The position numbers and the translations under genes are program-made. From an uncultured Flammeovirgaceae bacterium (GTDB lineage: Bacteria > Bacteroidota > Bacteroidia > Cytophagales > Cyclobacteriaceae), in NCBI GenBank assembly GCA_937899105.1, contig CALBPF010000089.1, positions 1 to 43,826 of the forward strand: DNA of 43,826 bases, written 5' to 3'. Positions 7,919-16,310 of this stretch are shown here, piece after piece (the stretch's first letter is position 1; each line of letters starts with the position of its first letter). The notes beneath the pieces were generated by a model, which was not told where the DNA came from, searched no databases, and saw nothing but the letters and a program-made list of their open reading frames with translations.

Positions 7919-8637
7919 CAAACCTCCTCAGGCTGCCTACTACGCGTTACATTGTTATTGATTTCATCTGTTTCCACTAAGCCATCACGAAGTCTGATTA
8001 TTCGGTGTGCATAATGCGCGATGTCATCTTCATGCGTCACCATTATAATAGTATTACCGCTGTCATGAAGCTGCTGGAATAAATCCATGATGTCATACGA
8101 GGTTTTGGTGTCCAAATTTCCAGTGGGCTCATCAGCCAATATAATAGATGGATTATTTACTAAGGCCCTTGCTATTGCTACACGTTGACGTTGCCCCCCT
8201 GAAAGCTCATTAGGCTTGTGATCGGCTCTATCGCCAAGACCCACATTTTCAAGCGCCTGTAAAGCCATCTCATCCCTATCGTCTTTACCATACCCCGCAT
8301 AGATTAAAGGTAGCGCTACGTTTTCTAATGAAGTAGCTCTTGGCAGGAGGTTAAAAGTCTGAAATACAAAACCTATTTCTTTATTTCTGATTTCAGCCAG
8401 TTCATTTTCCGTAAGGTCGCTCACATCATTATCGTTCAAAACATAAGTACCTGCTGTAGGCGTATCAAGGCAACCAATAATATTCATAAGTGTGGATTTC
8501 CCCGAACCTGAAGGCCCCATAAAAGCCACATACTCGCCCTGATTTATTTCTATGGACACTGATTTAAGGGCCTCCACAGTTTGGTTACCCATCTTATATA
8601 CCTTAGCAGTTTCGCTTGTCTCAATAATTTTAGTCAT
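7918..8637 (-). CDS. ABC transporter ATP-binding protein, LolD/MacB type
   Basis: A complete 239-residue ABC ATPase: Walker [10 protein letters not shown] (41-49), Q-loop Q93, signature LSGGQ (145-149), Walker B ILADE (166-170) and switch His202 in VTHED. The NIIGCLD and [11 protein letters not shown] segments are typical of the LolD/MacB/FtsE group, whose partners are FtsX/MacB-like permeases for lipoproteins, drugs or signalling. No permease is adjacent, so the partner is encoded elsewhere. The gene leads a two-gene transcript with the adenosyltransferase. The 132 bases upstream have no gene. Confidence 0.93.
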   Translation of the reverse strand: MTKIIETSETAKVYKMGNQTVEALKSVSIEINQGEYVAFMGPSGSGKSTLMNIIGCLDTPTAGTYVLNDNDVSDLTENELAEIRNKEIGFVFQTFNLLPRATSLENVALPLIYAGYGKDDRDEMALQALENVGLGDRADHKPNELSGGQRQRVAIARALVNNPSIILADEPTGNLDTKTSYDIMDLFQQLHDSGNTIIMVTHEDDIAHYAHRIIRLRDGLVETDEINNNVTRSRQPEEV

Positions 8638-8769
8638 GACCTTATTCGATGTTATTTAACTAAAAATAGGAATTTTCTATCCTACTAATAACGTATCTAA
8701 AACGGTGTACATGAGATACTATTCCTTAAACGGTAAAATAGAAGACTAAGCGATGGTGACAACGGACGA

Positions 8770-9636
8770 TTAGGCCATCACCACTTCTGAGTTCTTTAAA
8801 AACGTTAACGTACTTTCAATTACCTCCTTATCTTTTAATATTCTGTTATGCCCTAAACCCTCTGTAATCATCATTTTAGCTTCGGGATATCTATGCAACA
8901 TGATTTCAGAATTTTTCATAGATACTTCCCGGTCATTTTGATCGTAAACTAAAAAAAGGTCAAGGCCTTTAATTTCTGATATAATATGACTTGCTGAATA
9001 CTCTTCAAACCGTTGGCCATAAGTGGCCTGTATATACCTTTCAAAGTATACTTCACACTTTTTTGAAGCGCCTATTTTCTTCCTGAATTCTTCTACTATC
9101 TCCTGAGCAATTGTGGGGCTGGCAAGCATAACAAGTTGATCAGTGGCCTGAAACTGTCTTACCGCATGAAGAGAAGCTACACCCCCGAGGGAATGGCCTA
9201 CTATCATTTTAAATTTACCGTACCTGGCGGTCAAAATATTGATAATGCCCGTAAATTCCATCAGATGGGACCTGCTACCATCAGATAAGCCATGGCCAGT
9301 AGAATCAAAAGAAATTACCTTGAATCCTGCATGATTAAATACCGGAATAAATTCATGAAATTGGGTAGCACGCCCCATCCAGCCATGAACAAAGAGCACA
9401 GGTACACCCTCGCCCCACTCGTACATTTGGATATTCATATTCTCGAAGGTTACCGATGATCTTGTCGCTGAATCCAAAGCCTTTTGTTCAGCAAATGGTA
9501 GCTCGAAGCGCGCTGTTGAAAAGAAGATTTTCACAAACCACCGGTGCGCAAGCCATGGCCAGATTGACTCCACTTTTGAAAAGAGCAAACCAACAAGCGC
9601 CAACTTAAATGGGATTTTAATTTTCTTCTTTTTCAT
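8770..9636 (-). CDS. Alpha/beta hydrolase
   Basis: This protein of about 288 residues has the alpha/beta hydrolase pattern: oxyanion-hole HGWMG (about residue 84), the nucleophile elbow GHSLGG with the serine at about 149, an acidic residue in YDQNDREV, and a likely catalytic His in GLGHNRIL. The N-terminal 40 residues are basic then hydrophobic, suggesting membrane association. The substrate is unknown; an esterase or acyl-hydrolase fits. It overlaps the end of the thioesterase gene (ATG at 9636, or 9648 for four more residues). It is therefore probably co-expressed with that gene under the TetR operator at 10061. Confidence 0.9.
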   Translation of the reverse strand: MKKKKIKIPFKLALVGLLFSKVESIWPWLAHRWFVKIFFSTARFELPFAEQKALDSATRSSVTFENMNIQMYEWGEGVPVLFVHGWMGRATQFHEFIPVFNHAGFKVISFDSTGHGLSDGSRSHLMEFTGIINILTARYGKFKMIVGHSLGGVASLHAVRQFQATDQLVMLASPTIAQEIVEEFRKKIGASKKCEVYFERYIQATYGQRFEEYSASHIISEIKGLDLFLVYDQNDREVSMKNSEIMLHRYPEAKMMITEGLGHNRILKDKEVIESTLTFLKNSEVVMA

Positions 9637-10057
9637 ATTTATAATCATTTATGGAGAGCATTATATCATGTACCTCTTGTGGCGGTGCAATTACCTTTCT
9701 CTGTTTCAGATCAAACCATGCTCCGCGGTAAACCATTTCAGCGGCTATGCTGCCTTCTTCTTTATACACCAGGTGCTTAATGGTCCACTTTCTACCGTCA
9801 CTCGTAATATCCACTAATTCACAATCTATCTTTACTTTCTCACTAAGCAGCACTTCTTTTTTGAAATCAGTTTGTGTGCCAAATAAGATTGGTCCTATTC
9901 CGAGTCTCATCAGCTTATTAAAAGGAAGATTATTTTCTTCGAAGAAACGTATCCTGGTCTGATCACCATAATCCAGATAAACCGTGTGTCTGAGGTGCAG
10001 GTTAGGATCTACCTCTGCCCATTTAACTTCAAATGTGGTTGAGTATTTTTTATTCAT
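9617..10057 (-). CDS. Acyl-CoA thioesterase, hotdog (4HBT) family
   Basis: This single-hotdog protein of about 146 residues begins with EVKWAEVDPNLHLRHTVYLDY, matching the 4HBT pattern in which an acidic residue near D-x-N-x-H acts in thioester hydrolysis. It most likely cleaves an acyl-CoA or acyl-ACP. I choose the ATG at 10057: the ATG at 10069 lies inside the proposed TetR operator (10061-10075). The gene overlaps the downstream hydrolase. A near-match -7 box (TAGATTTT, 10098-10091) upstream would place the operator just after the transcription start. Confidence 0.9.
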   Translation of the reverse strand: MNKKYSTTFEVKWAEVDPNLHLRHTVYLDYGDQTRIRFFEENNLPFNKLMRLGIGPILFGTQTDFKKEVLLSEKVKIDCELVDITSDGRKWTIKHLVYKEEGSIAAEMVYRGAWFDLKQRKVIAPPQEVHDIMLSINDYKYEKEEN

Positions 10058-10060
10058 CGC

Positions 10061-10075
10061 AGAGACCATCCGGTC
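10061..10075. promoter_or_regulatory. Predicted TetR operator before the thioesterase gene
   Basis: AGAGACCATCCGGTC contains the dyad AGACC-N4-GGTCT and matches the sequence before the tetR gene (10709-10723, opposite orientation) at 14 of 15 positions. It sits between a -7-like box and the thioesterase ATG, where bound repressor would block transcription. Confidence 0.65.
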
Positions 10076-10095
10076 TTTTTTTGGTTAAAAAAAAT

Positions 10096-10701
10096 CTAAG
10101 CTGAGTTTACCAGCAATTCACTCTTAATATGATTCTTTAGAAACTTAGAGGCAGTCTGTACCCCATAGTTATTATTCTGCACACATGACATTACGATAGC
10201 CCCTTCCAATGTCATAATCAGCAACGAAGCAAAAAGTTTGACATCAACATCAGGTCGAAAAACGCCTTCAGCGATCCCCTCGTTTAGTTTTATCTCCACA
10301 TAAGTAATCAAACTTTCAATGCCTAGCCTTGCTTTTCTCTTTAACTCAGGGTGCGTATTGGTGGAGTCCATAGCCGTGTTGAAAATAGGGCAACCTCCGC
10401 CCTTCACCACCGGATCATCGGCAAACGAAGCAAAGGCGTCTATTACGGTATACAGCTTTTCAAGTGGGCTTTTGGCCTCACCCAAAAGCTTTCTAAATCT
10501 CTTAATAACCCGATTATAACTATAATCAAATGCTTCTTCCGCTATTTCATCCTTGTTCTTGAAGTGATTATATATCCCCCCTTTCTGCAAATTTGTAGCA
10601 GTCATAATATCACTCAACGAACACCCATGGTAGCCATATGAGTTGAATAGCTCAGCTGACTTGGTAATAATTCTTTCTTTTGTATCTGTACCTCTACTCA
10701 T
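10096..10701 (-). CDS. TetR/AcrR family transcriptional regulator
   Basis: A 201-residue one-component repressor. The N-terminal helix-turn-helix spans about residues 8-55: TKERIITKSAELF, then the recognition region GGIYNHFKNKDEI typical of TetR. The C-terminal ligand/dimer domain carries GGCPIFNTAMD, a motif shared by AcrR/YxaF/LmrA-like members. Ligands in this group are small hydrophobic molecules such as drugs, flavonoids or acyl compounds; here an acyl-CoA or fatty acid is an inference from its neighbours. It lies immediately upstream of the thioesterase-hydrolase pair, and near-identical dyads precede both units, indicating autoregulation and local control. Confidence 0.95.
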   Translation of the reverse strand: MSRGTDTKERIITKSAELFNSYGYHGCSLSDIMTATNLQKGGIYNHFKNKDEIAEEAFDYSYNRVIKRFRKLLGEAKSPLEKLYTVIDAFASFADDPVVKGGGCPIFNTAMDSTNTHPELKRKARLGIESLITYVEIKLNEGIAEGVFRPDVDVKLFASLLIMTLEGAIVMSCVQNNNYGVQTASKFLKNHIKSELLVNSA

Positions 10702-10708
10702 AAATACC

Positions 10709-10723
10709 GACCGGTTGGTCTCT
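10709..10723. promoter_or_regulatory. Predicted TetR operator before tetR itself
   Basis: On the minus strand AGAGACCAACCGGTC, with GACC-N4-GGTC symmetry, differs in one base from the copy at 10061-10075. It abuts a -7-like TACCTTTA (10731-10724) and ends 7 bases before the tetR ATG. Confidence 0.65.
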
Positions 10724-10755
10724 TAAAGGTAACAAAAATGAACTATCGGAAAAAA

Positions 10756-11517
10756 TTAAACTTGAAATTCAAATGAAACTGTTGAGCTTGTGAAGTCCGC
10801 AATGTTATATGTGCGTTCCAGAAACTGGACCCTGTTTGACTTATCGATCAGGATTACCGTTGAGCTGCGCGAGCCATAATGAGAGCTTTTTATAAACAAC
10901 GGAGATAGCATTCTCTCTTTTTCCAGGCCCACTCCGGTGTCAGGTAAATCGCTCTCCTTTGCATAGACATCATCATACAGCAAATTGAAAAGCGACTCAG
11001 GGCTTATTGTCTCTGCCTCCAAAGCCGCCTGAAGATCTGCTTTCCCTTTTTTTACTTTAGGCCAAGGGGTGTTTAACAAGGCATTACTCAATCCATGTAC
11101 GCCTGTGCTGATTTCGTGTACGCCGTTTTGATAATTGCCAAAATAGTGCAGTTTGTCTATCGAGCCACAAATCAGATTAAAGCCATTGTAGGTAGCGCCA
11201 CTGGCCTCCAAGTTCTTTAGGTAAGAATAAGCATCATCTCCATCCAGTAAATAATCACTAACCAAATGACCTCTTGATGGTGCGTTGCTTTTAATATTCA
11301 TGGGGTCACGAAAGTTAGTGAGCATGCTGAGTTTACCTTTTTTTGAAATCCCCATCCATGTACCTCCAGCCTCGCTGTCCTTGCCTGCCAATATATGCGG
11401 TTCCTTTTCCCAAAAGTGAGCCGGTTGCGTAGATCGTGCATAAAACTCATCTCGATTGGCTGCTATTACGAGTTTGTATCTCGGATGATTTTCATAAGAA
11501 AATAGAATCAGACACAT
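10756..11517 (-). CDS. NRDE family protein (TANGO2-like)
   Basis: This 253-residue protein begins MCLILFSY and carries the family signature AANRDEF at about residues 19-25, with GGTWMGI and LTNFRDP following. Cys2 immediately after Met is conserved and resembles an Ntn-type nucleophile. The family includes eukaryotic TANGO2, recently tied to heme and lipid handling, but no bacterial reaction is firmly assigned. It lies 18 bases downstream of rnhB and is probably in the same transcript. Confidence 0.93.
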   Translation of the reverse strand: MCLILFSYENHPRYKLVIAANRDEFYARSTQPAHFWEKEPHILAGKDSEAGGTWMGISKKGKLSMLTNFRDPMNIKSNAPSRGHLVSDYLLDGDDAYSYLKNLEASGATYNGFNLICGSIDKLHYFGNYQNGVHEISTGVHGLSNALLNTPWPKVKKGKADLQAALEAETISPESLFNLLYDDVYAKESDLPDTGVGLEKERMLSPLFIKSSHYGSRSSTVILIDKSNRVQFLERTYNIADFTSSTVSFEFQV

Positions 11518-11535
11518 GATCTAAAAGTACGCTTA

Positions 11536-12150
11536 CTATTTAACAAGTTGGTCTGGAAACAACTCTAATTGTTCAGGAAGTAGTCTGAATGAAATTCTGT
11601 GGTAAGGTGTAGTACCCATCAACTTTATTGCCTCCCTGTGAACAGATGTGGGATAGCCGGCATTTGTATGCCAACCGTACTCAGGGTATTCAGAGCCAAT
11701 CTTCTCCATATATTCATCTCGGTAGGTTTTAGCAAGAATGGATGCAGCTGCTATTGAAAGGAATTTACCATCTCCTTTTACAATACACTCAAAAGGAATT
11801 TCATTATGTGGTTTATACCTGTTACCATCTATTAATAGTAACTCCGGGCGTTGGCTCAGTTGGTCGATAGCGTGCTGCATGGCAAGATAGCTGGCATTCA
11901 AAATATTTATTTTATCAATTTCCTTATTATCCACAACGCCAACAGCCCAGTGCAAAGCATCATTCTCAATATCACTTCGTAAAGAGTCCCGCTTTTTCTT
12001 AGACAGCTGCTTGCTGTCATTTAAATGCTTATGCCGGTATTTCCTTGGTAGAATTACGGCAGCAGCTACTACCGGCCCGGCCAGGCATCCACGACCCGCC
12101 TCATCACAACCGGCTTCAATTTTATCTTTTGTAAATGAAGATTTTAACAC
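11536..12150 (-). CDS. rnhB: Ribonuclease HII
   Basis: This 204-residue enzyme nicks RNA-DNA hybrids and single ribonucleotides in DNA. The N-terminal [14 protein letters not shown] holds two catalytic acids (Asp, Glu of DEAGRG). The central LLIDGN and the [17 protein letters not shown] segment supply the remaining acidic residues and the conserved Ser/Lys. The start is a GTG at 12150; no alternative ATG precedes the conserved domain. A perfect -7 box (12155-12162) ends only 4 bases before this GTG, suggesting a leaderless or nearly leaderless message. Confidence 0.96.
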   Translation of the reverse strand: MLKSSFTKDKIEAGCDEAGRGCLAGPVVAAAVILPRKYRHKHLNDSKQLSKKKRDSLRSDIENDALHWAVGVVDNKEIDKINILNASYLAMQHAIDQLSQRPELLLIDGNRYKPHNEIPFECIVKGDGKFLSIAAASILAKTYRDEYMEKIGSEYPEYGWHTNAGYPTSVHREAIKLMGTTPYHRISFRLLPEQLELFPDQLVK

Positions 12151-12154
12151 CTGA

Positions 12155-12162
12155 CAAAGCTA
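12155..12162 (-). promoter_or_regulatory. -7 promoter box of rnhB
   Basis: TAGCTTTG on the minus strand is a perfect TAnnTTTG match ending 4 bases before the GTG start of rnhB. It is the mirror image of the box at 12221-12228 for the divergent NUDIX gene. Confidence 0.55.
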
Positions 12163-12220
12163 AATCTTAGGTTGCCATTTACAAATGTTCTGACCTCTTC
12201 ATATGAGTTGATTAAAACAC

Positions 12221-12228
12221 TAGCTTTG
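12221..12228 (+). promoter_or_regulatory. -7 promoter box of the NUDIX gene
   Basis: TAGCTTTG is a perfect TAnnTTTG match ending 5 bases before the ATG at 12234. Transcription should start at or next to the start codon. Confidence 0.55.
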
Positions 12229-12233
12229 CCGCC

Positions 12234-12785
12234 ATGGCAACAATAAAGAATCCCTGGCAAACACTTTCATCTAAAAAGGAGTATGCTAACCGGTGGATAG
12301 AGGTAGTTGAAAATCAAGTGATAAATCCAGGAGGAGGACGAGGCATTTACGGTAAAGTGCATTTTAAGAATCAGGCCATTGGTATAATCCCAATCGATGA
12401 CAATGGTTATACCTGGCTGGTCGGACAGTACAGATATACTCTGAATGAATATTCCTGGGAGATCCCTGAGGGTGGGGCGCCTTTTGGGGAAGAACCGTTG
12501 TCAGGCGCCAAAAGAGAACTTCGTGAAGAAACAGGACTGACAGCATCACACTGGGAATATATCATGCGTTTTCATACCTCAAATTCGGTCACCGACGAAG
12601 TGGGGCATATCTTTATGGCCAGAGATCTCAGTCAAGGTGAATCAGAGCTAGAAGAATCGGAAGCCGATCTGGCTATCAGAAAATTACCATTATCAGCAGC
12701 GGTAGAAATGGTAATGGATCAACAAATAACCGACAGCATGAGTGTAGCTGGTTTGTTAAAGGCAACCAGAATTTTGAATATCTAA
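12234..12785 (+). CDS. NUDIX hydrolase (ADP-ribose pyrophosphatase-like)
   Basis: This 183-residue protein contains a perfect Nudix box G-x5-E-x7-REUxEExGU at residues 80-102 (RELREETGL core), which binds Mg2+ and cleaves nucleoside diphosphate derivatives. The SWEIPEGG lead-in just before the box is typical of the ADP-ribose/ADP-sugar pyrophosphatase subgroup. The exact substrate is not readable. The start at 12234 fits the family N-terminus (KNPWQTLSSK). It is divergent from rnhB, with a -7 box abutting the ATG. Confidence 0.95.
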   Translation: MATIKNPWQTLSSKKEYANRWIEVVENQVINPGGGRGIYGKVHFKNQAIGIIPIDDNGYTWLVGQYRYTLNEYSWEIPEGGAPFGEEPLSGAKRELREETGLTASHWEYIMRFHTSNSVTDEVGHIFMARDLSQGESELEESEADLAIRKLPLSAAVEMVMDQQITDSMSVAGLLKATRILNI

Positions 12786-12856
12786 TCTACCGCCTCTGAA
12801 GCCTGCCTTTTAAGTTGGGGCGCGCTCAGTGCCAGGTGGTTCCGGCAATTAAAAAC

Positions 12857-14196
12857 GTGCAAAACTATAAAGCTCATCTAAAAAAGAATTTCCTACTGGC
12901 CTATCCGGTGATGATCAGCCAGGTGGGGCATATGATGGTGAATGTAGCTGACAGTGTTATGGTAGGGCAATTGGGTGCATTGCCTTTGGCAGGCGCTTCT
13001 TTGGCTAATGTCATTTTCCATCTACTCATGACCTTCGGTATCGGTTATCATATGCCATAACACCCTTGGTGGCTGCGGCAGACGGAGAAGGTAACACAGC
13101 ACGGGCATCCGAAATACTTAAGAATGGCTTTCTATTAAATATAATCACTGGGATCCTACTTTTTGGACTCGTACTTATTGGAAGCCCTGTACTCTTCCAT
13201 CTGGATCAGCCGCAAGACGTAGTAACCATTGCAGTTCCTTACCTGAACATAGTTACATTTTCACTTATCCCGCTAATGGTATTTCAAACTTTTAGGCTAT
13301 TTGCTGAAGGTTTGTCCAGAACGCGTCAAGCCATGTTCATAGTTATTGCCTGTAATGTGATAAATATTGGCTTAAATTACTTACTCATATATGGAAAGGC
13401 AGGTTTTCCGGAGTTAGGGTTGAATGGCGCAGGCTGGGCGTCACTTATTTCCAGGATTGTCCTGGCTATCTGGATGATGGGCTATATCTATTTTAGCCGG
13501 AGCTTCATTGTATTTCGCAACGGTTTTTCAATGGGTTTCTACAGCAAAAAACTAATTAAACGTCTGATCAATATAGGCTTACCGGCGGGCTTACAATTTA
13601 TTTTCGAAGTTGGCGCTTTTGGATTTGCAGTAATTATGATGGGGTGGATAGGTACTAAAGCGTTAGCTGCTCACCAAATTGCAGTTAATCTTGCTGCTGT
13701 CAGCTATATGGCGGCTTCAGGCCTTTCAGCGGCAGCCACTATTCGCGTAGGTAATCAGCTGGGAAGAAAAGACGTACCTACCCTCCGGGCCGCAGCGTTT
13801 ACGCTATATGGAATGGTTATTACTTTTATGCTAGCATGCGCATTAATATTCATCCTGGGCCGGTATTATCTACCTTCCTTGTACATCCGGGATGTAGAAG
13901 TGGTCCAAATTGCATCCTCACTAGTGGTAATAGCTGGATTTTTCCAGCTTTCTGATGGAATCCAGGTAGTAAGCCTTGGTGCACTAAGAGGTCTGGAAGA
14001 CGTTAAGATACCCACACTACTTACATTTATTGCCTATTGGGTAATTGCACTTCCCATTGGTTATTTATTAGGGTTCAAATTTGATTTAGGCGCTGAGGGT
14101 ATATGGTATGGATTACTTATTGGCCTTACCATAGTTGCAATGGTTATGTCTATACGATTTAATAAATTGACAAAAATGCTAGTTTCAGATTATTAG
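12857..14196 (+). pseudogene. MATE family efflux transporter, split by a one-base frameshift
   Basis: A MATE (NorM-type) Na+- or H+-coupled multidrug exporter of about 446 residues and 12 TM segments, in two frames. The first frame reads HLKKNFLLAYPVMISQVGH... to FGIGYHMP and stops at TAA 13058-13060. The second resumes at AITPLVAAADGEGN and runs to 14196. Adding one T to the TT at 13045-13046 gives GIGLSYAITPLVA, the expected MATE motif. The cause is a single missing base: a homopolymer sequencing error or a recent inactivation. No other lesion is seen. The likely start is the GTG at 12857; a TTG at 12815 would add 14 unlikely residues. Confidence 0.88.
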
Positions 14197-14272
14197 GATT
14201 TACCTTTACGGCATCAATAATGCTCAAACCATAGCGCTCTACCAGCCCATACTGCAGTCCATAGCGATAAAA

Positions 14273-14830
14273 ATGGTTGGTTCCATCCATGACGCGGAAG
14301 ACATTGTACAGGAGACTTTCTTAAAATGGTTGATGACGGAAAAGGAGAAGATCAACAATACCAAGGCCTATTTAATCAAAGCGGTAACTAACAATTGCCT
14401 TAATCACCTGGAGGCACTCAAGAGAAAAAAGAATGAGTATCTTGATAACTTGAAGCCATCAGAACTTATCGACTGGCATAAATTTGCAGATCTTAAAAAG
14501 ATAGACCTGGACCACGAAGTATCCCACGCATTAGACGTTTTACATAGAAAGCTTGAACCCCTTGAAAAGGCCATTTTCCTTCTGCGTGAAGTTTTCAATT
14601 TTGAGTATGAAGAATTGCAACATCTTTTTGATAAAAAGAAAGACAACTGTCGTCAGCTTTTCTGTAGGGCCAAAGAGAAACTCAGCAATGAAAGCAGCAG
14701 AATAAAAATTGATATTCCTACCCCTAAATCATTTCTGAACAGCTTTAAAAAGGCAAATGCACTTGGTCATTTGGCTGATTTTATTCAACACCTGGGAAGT
14801 GACATTTCTACCAAGCTCAAAAAACTTTAA
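14273..14830 (+). CDS. ECF sigma factor (SigJ-like), N-terminus incomplete as read
   Basis: An extracytoplasmic-function sigma factor. Region 2 has MVGSIHDAEDIVQETFLKWL (the usual RMLGS..DAED.VQE pattern). The region 4 helix-turn-helix lies around residues 95-145 (LEPLEKAIFLLREVF.. and CRQLFCRAKEKL). The C-terminal extension is short, without a full SnoaL domain. The ATG at 14273 is the only canonical start, but it falls inside region 2. The same frame stays open back to 14183 and encodes plausible region 2.1 sequence (YGINNAQTIALYQPILQSIAIK), with only ATT/ATA/CTG start possibilities. It begins at the end of the MATE gene. No anti-sigma gene is adjacent. Confidence 0.85.
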   Translation: MVGSIHDAEDIVQETFLKWLMTEKEKINNTKAYLIKAVTNNCLNHLEALKRKKNEYLDNLKPSELIDWHKFADLKKIDLDHEVSHALDVLHRKLEPLEKAIFLLREVFNFEYEELQHLFDKKKDNCRQLFCRAKEKLSNESSRIKIDIPTPKSFLNSFKKANALGHLADFIQHLGSDISTKLKKL

Positions 14831-14908
14831 AAAAAATCTGCTTTCCTGTCACAATTTGATTTTTTATTTGTCATAAGATAACAAACAAAAAATAAGTAAA
14901 AATTTCAC

Positions 14909-15679
14909 ATGGAAGTAATATTAATATTTTTTATAGCCCATTGGTACCTGTCGTTATTCTTTCAGACATTTTTTCTTCACAGATATGCGTCTCATGCGGC
15001 TTTCACAATGAGTAAAGGCTGGGAAAAGGTATTCTTTATCCTTACCTGGTTTTTCCAGGGTTCTAACTACCTCAGCGCTTACGGCTATGGTATTATGCAT
15101 AGGATGCACCATGCTTTTGCTGATACTCCTAACGATCCGCACTCACCTAAGTATGATGAAAGTCTCTTTAAAATGATGTGGAAAACAAAGACTATTTATT
15201 CGGCAATAACCAGTAAAAAAATGACTGTGGATGCCCGATTTACTCAAAATGTACCTGAATGGACAGCTTTTGATAAGTTTGCCAGATCCTGGGTATCGAG
15301 AATGCTCTGGGGAGCAGCTTACGTTGCAGTTTATTGGTTCTTCGCTACGGAGTGGTGGTTATGGTTCTTGTTGCCTGTACAATTTTTACTTTCTCCTATA
15401 CATGGCGCCATCATAAACTGGTTCGCTCATAAATATGGTTACAGAAACTTCGAGGTTAAGGATACTTCAAAGAATTTCTTACCATTTGATTTTCTCATGA
15501 TGGGTGAAAGCTACCATAACAACCATCATAAATATGGGAATAGAGCTAATTTTGGTGGTTACAGGTGGCACGAAATAGACCCGACTTATTTAATGATCAG
15601 GCTTCTGAATCGGCTGGGAGTAATTCAACTGGCCAAGGAAAAGCAAATGATACCTGTAGAGGTAAAAGAAGCAGCCTAG
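14909..15679 (+). CDS. Acyl-CoA desaturase (fatty acid desaturase)
   Basis: This 256-residue membrane di-iron enzyme introduces a double bond into acyl chains. The histidine boxes are present: HRYASH (24-29), HRMHH (64-68) and HNNHH (203-207), plus His174 in NWFAHKYGYR. Several hydrophobic segments surround them. The sequence is of the delta-9 type, shorter than eukaryotic stearoyl-CoA desaturases. It lies 78 bases after the ECF sigma gene, so sigma-dependent control of membrane fluidity is possible. The AT-rich gap has no perfect TAnnTTTG box. Confidence 0.94.
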   Translation: MEVILIFFIAHWYLSLFFQTFFLHRYASHAAFTMSKGWEKVFFILTWFFQGSNYLSAYGYGIMHRMHHAFADTPNDPHSPKYDESLFKMMWKTKTIYSAITSKKMTVDARFTQNVPEWTAFDKFARSWVSRMLWGAAYVAVYWFFATEWWLWFLLPVQFLLSPIHGAIINWFAHKYGYRNFEVKDTSKNFLPFDFLMMGESYHNNHHKYGNRANFGGYRWHEIDPTYLMIRLLNRLGVIQLAKEKQMIPVEVKEAA

Positions 15680-15719
15680 CGCCACTGTTATTAAGTGTTA
15701 ATTTTCATTATCTTCCGTC

Positions 15720-16280
15720 ATGGAGAATAATGGAAAACCGGTAGCCTATTCAAAAACTACTATAACAGAGCTTATGATTCCCTCCTATGCCAATTTTGGA
15801 GGTAAAATTCATGGAGGCATATTACTTTCTCTCATAGACAAAGTTGCGTATGCATGTGCCAGCAAGCATGCCGGTACATACTGCGTAACGGTTTCCATCG
15901 ACAATGTAGAATTTCTTCAGCCCGTCGAAGTAGGAGAACTGGTATCATTACATGCTTCTGTCAACTATGTCGGACGGTCATCCCTGGTCATCGGTATAAA
16001 AGTGATTTCTGAAAATGTGAAACTTGGGAGTGTCAAACACACGAATACCAGCTATGTTACAATGGTAGCAAAAAGTGATGATGATAAACCTACCCCAGTA
16101 CCTATGCTCATATTAGAAACTAAGGAGGAAATAAGAAGGTTTGTCGAAGCCATGAAAAGGAAAGAGTTAAAAGTAAGTTTTAATAAAAAAATGGATGAAG
16201 CCAAAAACACTGTAGACATAAATGAAGGCATAGATATTTTGAAAGGTCAAAGATGTATGGTTATCTTGGATGGTAAGTGA
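15720..16280 (+). CDS. Acyl-CoA thioesterase (YciA/BACH hotdog family)
   Basis: This 186-residue hotdog protein has the acyl-CoA hydrolase pattern. ANFGGKIHGGILLSLIDKVAY contains the active-site N..G..HGG..L..ID motif, followed by VTVSIDNVEFLQPVEVGELV and the VGRSSLVIGIKV strand. The C-terminal 50 residues are a charged helical extension. It differs from the small thioesterase at 9617-10057. It lies 40 bases after the desaturase and may be co-transcribed with it, which fits acyl-CoA handling. Confidence 0.93.
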   Translation: MENNGKPVAYSKTTITELMIPSYANFGGKIHGGILLSLIDKVAYACASKHAGTYCVTVSIDNVEFLQPVEVGELVSLHASVNYVGRSSLVIGIKVISENVKLGSVKHTNTSYVTMVAKSDDDKPTPVPMLILETKEEIRRFVEAMKRKELKVSFNKKMDEAKNTVDINEGIDILKGQRCMVILDGK

Positions 16281-16293
16281 TCATCAACTTGTC

Positions 16294-16301
16294 TAAATTT
16301 G
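16294..16301 (+). promoter_or_regulatory. -7 promoter box of the M24 peptidase gene
   Basis: TAAATTTG is a perfect TAnnTTTG match ending 9 bases before the ATG at 16311. It overlaps a possible TTG start at 16299 and so argues for the ATG. Confidence 0.55.
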
Positions 16302-16310
16302 GCGTTACCT

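Noticed and set aside
7364..8637. A cobalamin uptake operon
   Set aside because: The ATPase is of LolD/MacB type rather than BtuD, and no BtuB, BtuC or BtuF-like gene is nearby; the TGATG overlap alone does not prove a shared pathway.
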